10,422 bases of DNA, taken from Gammaproteobacteria bacterium (GTDB lineage Bacteria > Pseudomonadota > Gammaproteobacteria > GRL18). Position 1 is the stretch's first letter; the number at the start of each line of letters is the position of its first letter. Location of the stretch: positions 1 through 10,422 of the forward strand of contig DAOVUK010000063.1 of NCBI GenBank assembly GCA_030632625.1, in the 5' to 3' direction. Below the pieces are notes generated by a model. The model made no database searches, was not told the DNA's origin, and was given only the letters and a program-made list of their open reading frames with translations. Positions 7,437 to 10,422 of the stretch are shown here, one piece after another. A program made the translations under genes and the position numbers.

Positions 7437-7778
7437 TTAACTATATTTTTTCATATTTTTACGTCGATTGCCGGCCTGTACAATCACCCCTTCTAAGGCA
7501 TCAATACCACTAATTTCTATGGTTTCATATAAATCATTAAGAGGCTGTAAAAAATATTTATCATCATGAATTCTTAATTGTCTGAAAATAAATTCACCTT
7601 CAACCTTGGCAATTACATAAGAACCATCTTTAACTACTGCTTCAGGATCAATAATAATCACTGTACCATGCTCAAATTCAGGTACCATGCTGTCTCCCAG
7701 CGCACGTAAAGCAAAGACTTCTTTAGCGCTGCAGCTGCCTTCAATCGGCGGCATTAAGCTTTCAGGTCTTTCTGACAT
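7437..7778 (-). CDS. S24 (LexA/UmuD-like) protein without DNA-binding domain
   Basis: 113 residues covering only the S24 peptidase-like fold. LRALGDSMVPEFEHGTVIIID at about 24-44 includes the nucleophile motif with Ser30 in GDSM; DGSYVIAKVEGEFIFRQL at 51-68 is followed by YFLQPLNDLYETIEI. In LexA and UmuD the general-base Lys sits in a TVK-R/K-L segment; here that position is Arg66 (IFRQL), so autocleavage is doubtful unless Lys58 or another residue substitutes. There is no helix-turn-helix and almost no leader before the fold, and a TAG directly before the ATG rules out a longer in-frame start. The ribosome site AAGTGAG lies 7 nt upstream. It could be a UmuD-like or phage-type regulator partner acting through protein contacts. 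The end of the gene carries a MITE insertion; tandem repeats lie 34-96 bp upstream. Confidence 0.75.
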   Translation of the reverse strand: MSERPESLMPPIEGSCSAKEVFALRALGDSMVPEFEHGTVIIIDPEAVVKDGSYVIAKVEGEFIFRQLRIHDDKYFLQPLNDLYETIEISGIDALEGVIVQAGNRRKNMKKYS

Positions 7779-7811
7779 CTATAAACTCACTTTAAAATAT
7801 TAATATGCAAT

Positions 7812-7874
7812 TGTTTTCTAAGAGCCTTCAGCTGTTTTCTAAGAGCCTTCAGCTGTTTTCTAAGAGCCTTCAGC
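7812..7874. repeat. Three perfect 21-bp tandem repeats
   Basis: The unit tgttttctaagagccttcagc occurs at 7812-7832, 7833-7853 and 7854-7874 without a single difference. Two turns of DNA per unit would place a bound protein on the same face each time, and the array lies 34-96 bp before the S24 gene start, so an operator array is possible. Perfect identity argues for recent expansion. Because the unit is a multiple of three, one minus-strand frame would read as a KALRKQL heptad three times, but no start codon supports its translation. Confidence 0.9.
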
Positions 7875-8028
7875 CAAATAAAATTTGCCGCTGTCGCTTT
7901 GCTAACATCAAAATAGCAAATAAGACGGTGGTAGAATTTTATGTTAGATAAGAGAAGCTTTAATAATAAATGAAAATCCAGTCAGCATCAAGATCAAATA
8001 GACTGTACTTCAGTATTCCGCACGGGAC

Positions 8029-8056
8029 GTAGAGACGTTGCATGCAACGTCTCTAC
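8029..8056. repeat. Perfect 28-bp palindrome
   Basis: Two 14-bp arms (gtagagacgttgca and its exact complement) abut with no spacer around a GCATGC core. There is no following T-run on either strand, so it is not an ordinary terminator. From memory, very similar GTAGAGACGTTGCATGCAACGTC palindromes are dispersed in many copies in cyanobacteria and some large sulfur bacteria; the similarity is a recollection, not a search. It is probably a dispersed palindromic element. Confidence 0.85.
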
Positions 8057-8093
8057 CATGGTATGGGAACAAGTGATTCACCGCGACACCAAT

Positions 8094-8124
8094 AAAAAAA
8101 GCCATTAGCTCAAATAAGAGCTGA
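8094..8124 (-). terminator. Probable Rho-independent terminator downstream of the pyrophosphatase relic
   Basis: On the minus strand a 7-bp stem, TCAGCTC...GAGCTAA (8124-8118 and 8111-8105, one G-T pair) with loop TTATTT, is followed after ATGGC by seven T residues (8100-8094). The spacer between stem and T-run is longer than ideal. A second small hairpin (AAGAC-TTTC-GTCTT in plus-strand sense, 8130-8143) precedes it. It would end transcription coming from 9115. Confidence 0.5.
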
Positions 8125-8141
8125 CTGATAAGACTTTCGTC

Positions 8142-8382
8142 TTACTTCATCAAGACAGACTTGTCGACAACGTCAACGTGCTCAACTTTCTTACAATGCC
8201 ACGTTTGCATCCGCGCCTGCTTCATCTTCCATTTGCAGCAGACCAATTGGGCGACACTGAATAACCGAGCCGAACTGCAGCGGCAGGGGCGTAACAACCA
8301 AAACATCAACGGCATCACCATCATCAGATAATGTATGCGGCACATAGCCGTAGTTACAGGGATAAACCATTGCAGTGCCAAT
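8142..8382 (-). pseudogene. ppa: Inorganic pyrophosphatase (family I) relic
   Basis: The minus-strand frame 8382-8191 reads [18 protein letters not shown], then [32 protein letters not shown] and [12 protein letters not shown], then a stop. This matches E. coli Ppa from about residue 48 to 107, including the Tyr of NYGY, the three Asp of the DGDxVDV motif (with P changed to A) and the two Asp of DEAGxDA; the following Lys104 is Asn. The N-terminal residues (equivalents of E20, K29, E31, R43) and the C-terminal YK pair are missing, and a TAA sits right before the fragment. Shifting frame after ANVAL gives KKVEHVDVVDKSVLMK, reminiscent of the DHIKDVNDLPELLK segment, ending at 8142 before the terminator. 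It is a truncated, frameshifted internal fragment and cannot be active. Confidence 0.85.
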
Positions 8383-8401
8383 TTAACTGCTGCCATAATT
8401 T

Positions 8402-9115
8402 TCAATTCTTTTTAATTTCCCTGGCAGCATATTGCCGATAGTATTTTTCCATAACATCCCTGACTGGCTGCGGATAATTAAGCGCCGTCATTTGGCCCAT
8501 ACCTTCGCTAAAAAATTGTTTTAAATCGTCCGGCAGATTGTGAATCAGAAATTGAAATGTCCTGTCCATCAAAGCGGGTTCATGGGTGCGAGTGGCAGTA
8601 ATAGCATAATTCAGTAATAAAACACGCCAGGGACGGCGGGGATCGCGATCATCCATATCATCCTGAATGGCCTGCTCGGTTGCATTGATGAGAATTTCAA
8701 TATTTGCCAGTAATTTTTTCAGTTCCAGCTGATCTCTGAGACGATTGGAAAGCGCTGCTATGAGATTAACAATAGGGGTAAGTTTAGAGATGGTGCCGCC
8801 AGACTTTGCAAACCAGAGACTGAACAGAAATAGAAATTCTTCAAAATAAGCAAAACTTTCCTGATGTTGTATTTGTGAGGAAAAGACCAGCAAACGATCA
8901 ATTAATAAAATCAGCTCGTTGCCGCGGGCATTAAATAATTCTATTTGAGTAGTATCGGATGAAATTTTTTCTGCACTGGATAAAAATTTGTCAATTTCAT
9001 CAAACGCCAGAAGCATATCATTATCTGAACGCCCCTGCTCTGCAAAAAATTGAGTCAGGCTGTCAGAACCTTTATGAAATATGGCAATGACATCTGACAA
9101 TTCATATTCTGACAT
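8402..9115 (-). CDS. Hypothetical helical protein, 237 residues
   Basis: I do not recognise this protein. It has no signal peptide or transmembrane helix and is predicted by eye to be almost wholly alpha-helical: an acidic N-terminal half (MSEYELSDVIAIFHKGSDS..., DEIDKFLSSAEK), a strongly hydrophobic helix at about 90-105 (FAYFEEFLFLFSLWFAKSGG) that looks like a buried core helix, and a basic end (EKYYRQYAAREIKKN). The ..DPRRPWRVLLLNYAITATRTHEPALMDRTFQFLIHNLP segment might be HEAT/TPR-like. ATG 9115 has only a weak ribosome site (GGGAT 7 nt upstream). Its stop at 8402 lies 20 bp before the pyrophosphatase relic, with which it probably shared a transcript. Length and clean coding suggest a real cytoplasmic protein. 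Confidence 0.7.
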   Translation of the reverse strand: MSEYELSDVIAIFHKGSDSLTQFFAEQGRSDNDMLLAFDEIDKFLSSAEKISSDTTQIELFNARGNELILLIDRLLVFSSQIQHQESFAYFEEFLFLFSLWFAKSGGTISKLTPIVNLIAALSNRLRDQLELKKLLANIEILINATEQAIQDDMDDRDPRRPWRVLLLNYAITATRTHEPALMDRTFQFLIHNLPDDLKQFFSEGMGQMTALNYPQPVRDVMEKYYRQYAAREIKKN

Positions 9116-9242
9116 GGCTGATCCCGGACATCATACTTGATGGTTTACTACTTCGATTCATGAATATATGAGGATATTTGCTTAGAATTCAATGTTACCC
9201 TTGTAATAATTACCGCTATTTTATTTAAAAGACCGATTACTA

Positions 9243-9271
9243 TTGAGATAGCGCTTGATTTAGCCTGCTAA
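9243..9271 (+). promoter_or_regulatory. Candidate sigma-70 promoter for the lipoprotein gene
   Basis: TTGAGA at 9243-9248 and TGCTAA at 9266-9271 are separated by 17 bp; a TGCTAAATA stretch could also act as an extended -10. The match is partial and unproven, but it is the best pair in the 229-bp gap (9116-9344) between the divergent genes, in which I see nothing else. Confidence 0.25.
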
Positions 9272-9344
9272 ATACATAAAAATCTAAGGACTGTCCGGGT
9301 TCGACTGGTTGGAAAAAGTATTCAAAACAATAAGGGATATTATC

Positions 9345-9911
9345 TTGCTTAGAATAAAAAAAACAGTTTCAGCATTCATCATTTCATGTTTGACCTTACT
9401 CCTGGTATCAGCCTGTGCAGAACTGGACAGCAGTAGTGCCATTAACCGCTTTCAAAAATCTGAAGATTTGTATCTCGCCTCTATGCGCTGGGGTGAATGG
9501 ACAAATGTACTCCAACTCACAAGAGACCGACCAGAAAAGCCCAGTGCTGAAAATTCTGAGAAATTGCAGCTAATGGCAGTAAAATCTGACCGCGATGAGC
9601 CTTCAGCAGAACAAGAGTCTTCAACTAATAAAAACCCCTCCTATAACGAACTTTTGAGCCATCTGGATACGATTAAGGTGACACATACTGAAGTCCTCAG
9701 TTCTGCACTGAGTGAAACTAAGGATACAGCTGAATCTCACATGATAATTGAATATCGTTTCGATACCAGTGTAAAAATTAATTCCATCCGCCATAAAGTT
9801 TCCTGGTGGCGCGATGAGAAAAGTGACAACTGGTTTACCGATACACCATTACCAAAAGAGTTTGATTTGCCAAAACGAAAAACCATTAAACTTTCACCAA
9901 AAAGATATTAG
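9345..9911 (+). CDS. Putative outer-membrane lipoprotein, unknown function
   Basis: The precursor is 188 residues: a basic n-region (LRIKK), a hydrophobic stretch and a lipobox V-S-A-C24, with Ala after the Cys, which favours the outer membrane. The mature part begins with AELDSSSAINRFQKSEDLYLASMRWGEW and has a Ser/Glu-rich low-complexity middle. It ends in a strand-rich segment with alternating charges, IEYRFDTSVKINSIRHKVSWWRDE...NWFTDTPLP. I recognise no family. I chose TTG 9345 over TTG 9309 because AAGGGA at 9332-9337 is an ideally spaced ribosome site and the result is a standard signal peptide; the longer form would add 12 residues with little ribosome-site support. It is monocistronic here, convergent with the next gene. 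Confidence 0.7.
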   Translation: MLRIKKTVSAFIISCLTLLLVSACAELDSSSAINRFQKSEDLYLASMRWGEWTNVLQLTRDRPEKPSAENSEKLQLMAVKSDRDEPSAEQESSTNKNPSYNELLSHLDTIKVTHTEVLSSALSETKDTAESHMIIEYRFDTSVKINSIRHKVSWWRDEKSDNWFTDTPLPKEFDLPKRKTIKLSPKRY

Positions 9912-9933
9912 GCTTTATAACATTCAACTCCTC

Positions 9934-9955
9934 TGCAGGGAGAACTTTCCCTGCA
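9934..9955. other. Hairpin between convergent genes
   Basis: A perfect 8-bp stem, TGCAGGGA / TCCCTGCA, with a 6-base loop, lies 23 bp after the lipoprotein stop. It is followed by AAAAG on the plus strand and has no T-run on either strand, so intrinsic termination is not established. It could still act as a transcript-stabilising or Rho-related structure for either convergent gene. Confidence 0.45.
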
Positions 9956-10005
9956 AAAGAGATGAGGCAGAACTTCAGGCGAAAGGTGTTCTTAAATTCC
10001 CTTCT

Positions 10006-10422
10006 TTATTTAGCAGGTGATGTCTGTCCCATTGCCGGATAAAAAACCAATTTGAAGGTACCCGCTTCTTTATCAAAATATTTTCCGGCAAACATACCTT
10101 CACGAAGCGTCTCAAGTGAATCTGCGTTAAAATAAATACGTTCCAGCAAATGCAGTTTATTGCCATCTTTACGATTTAGATTATATTGAAACTGAACCAG
10201 ACCATTATCAATATCCAGCAGTGTATAATTCACATTAAATGGATGGCTGTCGAGATTATAACTTTGTGAACGAAGGCCTTGTTTCACCTGAGGAATTAAT
10301 ACCGGACGAATCATTTGAAAACCAAACTTCGGCACCAGAGTATCCTGTACAAATCGTTCACTGTCTAAACCACTCACATTAAAGTCACCCTTTTTATTTT
10401 CATCAAAGATAAATTTAACATC
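10006..10422 (-). CDS. Hypothetical protein, C-terminal part, 5' end outside window
   Basis: The minus-strand frame is open from the right edge (DVKFIFDENKKGDFNV...) to the stop at 10006, giving at least 138 residues. An internal GTG at 10377 is not a likely start because coding-quality sequence continues upstream of it. The visible part is rich in alternating hydrophobic strands (FNVNYTLLDIDNGLVQFQYNLNR, TFKLVFYPAMGQ) and polar turns, consistent with a beta-rich soluble or periplasmic domain. No motif is recognised, and the N-terminus that might carry a signal peptide lies beyond the window. It converges on the lipoprotein gene with a 94-bp gap. Confidence 0.65.
   Translation of the reverse strand, partial: DVKFIFDENKKGDFNVSGLDSERFVQDTLVPKFGFQMIRPVLIPQVKQGLRSQSYNLDSHPFNVNYTLLDIDNGLVQFQYNLNRKDGNKLHLLERIYFNADSLETLREGMFAGKYFDKEAGTFKLVFYPAMGQTSPAK

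Larger units (their letters stand above)
7779..8141. other. Non-coding stretch with tandem repeats, palindrome and terminator
   Basis: This 363-bp stretch holds the three 21-bp repeats, a perfect 28-bp palindrome and a probable minus-strand terminator, each listed separately. On the minus strand one frame is open from about 7990 to 7788 but has no ATG, GTG or TTG start in a sensible place; I do not call it a gene. The part nearest 7778 must hold the promoter of the S24 gene. Confidence 0.5.

Noticed and set aside
7812..7874. A CRISPR array
   Set aside because: The repeats are directly adjacent with no spacers, and no cas genes are present.
7788..7990. A minus-strand open frame containing three KALRKQL heptads (coiled-coil-like)
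   Set aside because: There is no usable start codon. The heptad is an automatic consequence of a 21-bp tandem repeat in an open frame.
9285..9310. A tRNA 3' end or attachment-site remnant, suggested by GGGTTCGACTGG
   Set aside because: The T-arm stem does not pair, and no acceptor, anticodon or D-arm sequence is present nearby.
9309..9344. The longer lipoprotein start at TTG 9309
   Set aside because: It lacks a well-spaced ribosome site and lengthens the n-region beyond what is usual; TTG 9345 has AAGGGA 7 nt upstream and a standard signal peptide.

Overview
The window looks like an accessory, partly decaying stretch of a moderately AT-rich Gram-negative chromosome. A gammaproteobacterium is most likely: there is a putative outer-membrane lipoprotein, a PBP1-type envelope enzyme, and relics of PPK2 and of a family I pyrophosphatase that resembles the E. 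coli type. I cannot name a genus from the sequence. Genes are interspersed with small non-coding mobile-type elements, and at least three reading frames are broken.

Layout. (1) Positions 1-2129, plus strand: a compact three-gene cluster. It holds the 3' part of a metallophosphoesterase-like gene, an overlapping small amphi-Trp domain gene, and a CofD/YvcK-like gene. These are components of the computationally defined but biochemically uncharacterised GAK (ATP-grasp / amphi-Trp / HprK-like kinase) gene set; any kinase and ATP-grasp partners would lie upstream of the window. (2) 2159-2312: a hairpin-prone MITE-like element with a TA target duplication. (3) 2330-3105, minus strand: a broken composite, in which a frameshifted ORF ending in a degenerate receiver-like domain runs directly into the frameshifted C-terminal third of a PPK2 polyphosphate kinase. 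(4) 3106-6888, minus strand: a 1260-residue divergent class A penicillin-binding protein with about five N-terminal membrane segments and a large insertion between its transpeptidase motifs. Its stop codon abuts the start codon of the broken ORF.

(5) 6889-7436: non-coding DNA with a dyad symmetry and a well-formed MITE (8-bp target duplication, ends starting GTAA, IS66-like) sitting exactly at the end of the next gene. (6) 7437-7778, minus strand: a short S24/LexA-like protein without a DNA-binding domain and with Arg at the position of the catalytic Lys. It is preceded by three perfect 21-bp tandem repeats. (7) 8029-8056: a perfect 28-bp palindrome. (8) 8142-9115, minus strand: an unrecognised helical protein followed by a relic of inorganic pyrophosphatase and a probable terminator. 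(9) 9345-9911, plus strand: a probable lipoprotein. It converges on (10), the 3' end of an unrecognised minus-strand gene that leaves the window at 10422.

The GAK-type cluster and the large PBP are the parts most likely to have interesting biology. The PPK2 and pyrophosphatase relics suggest that the polyphosphate/pyrophosphate functions coded here have been lost or replaced, and the short mobile elements fit a region undergoing rearrangement.
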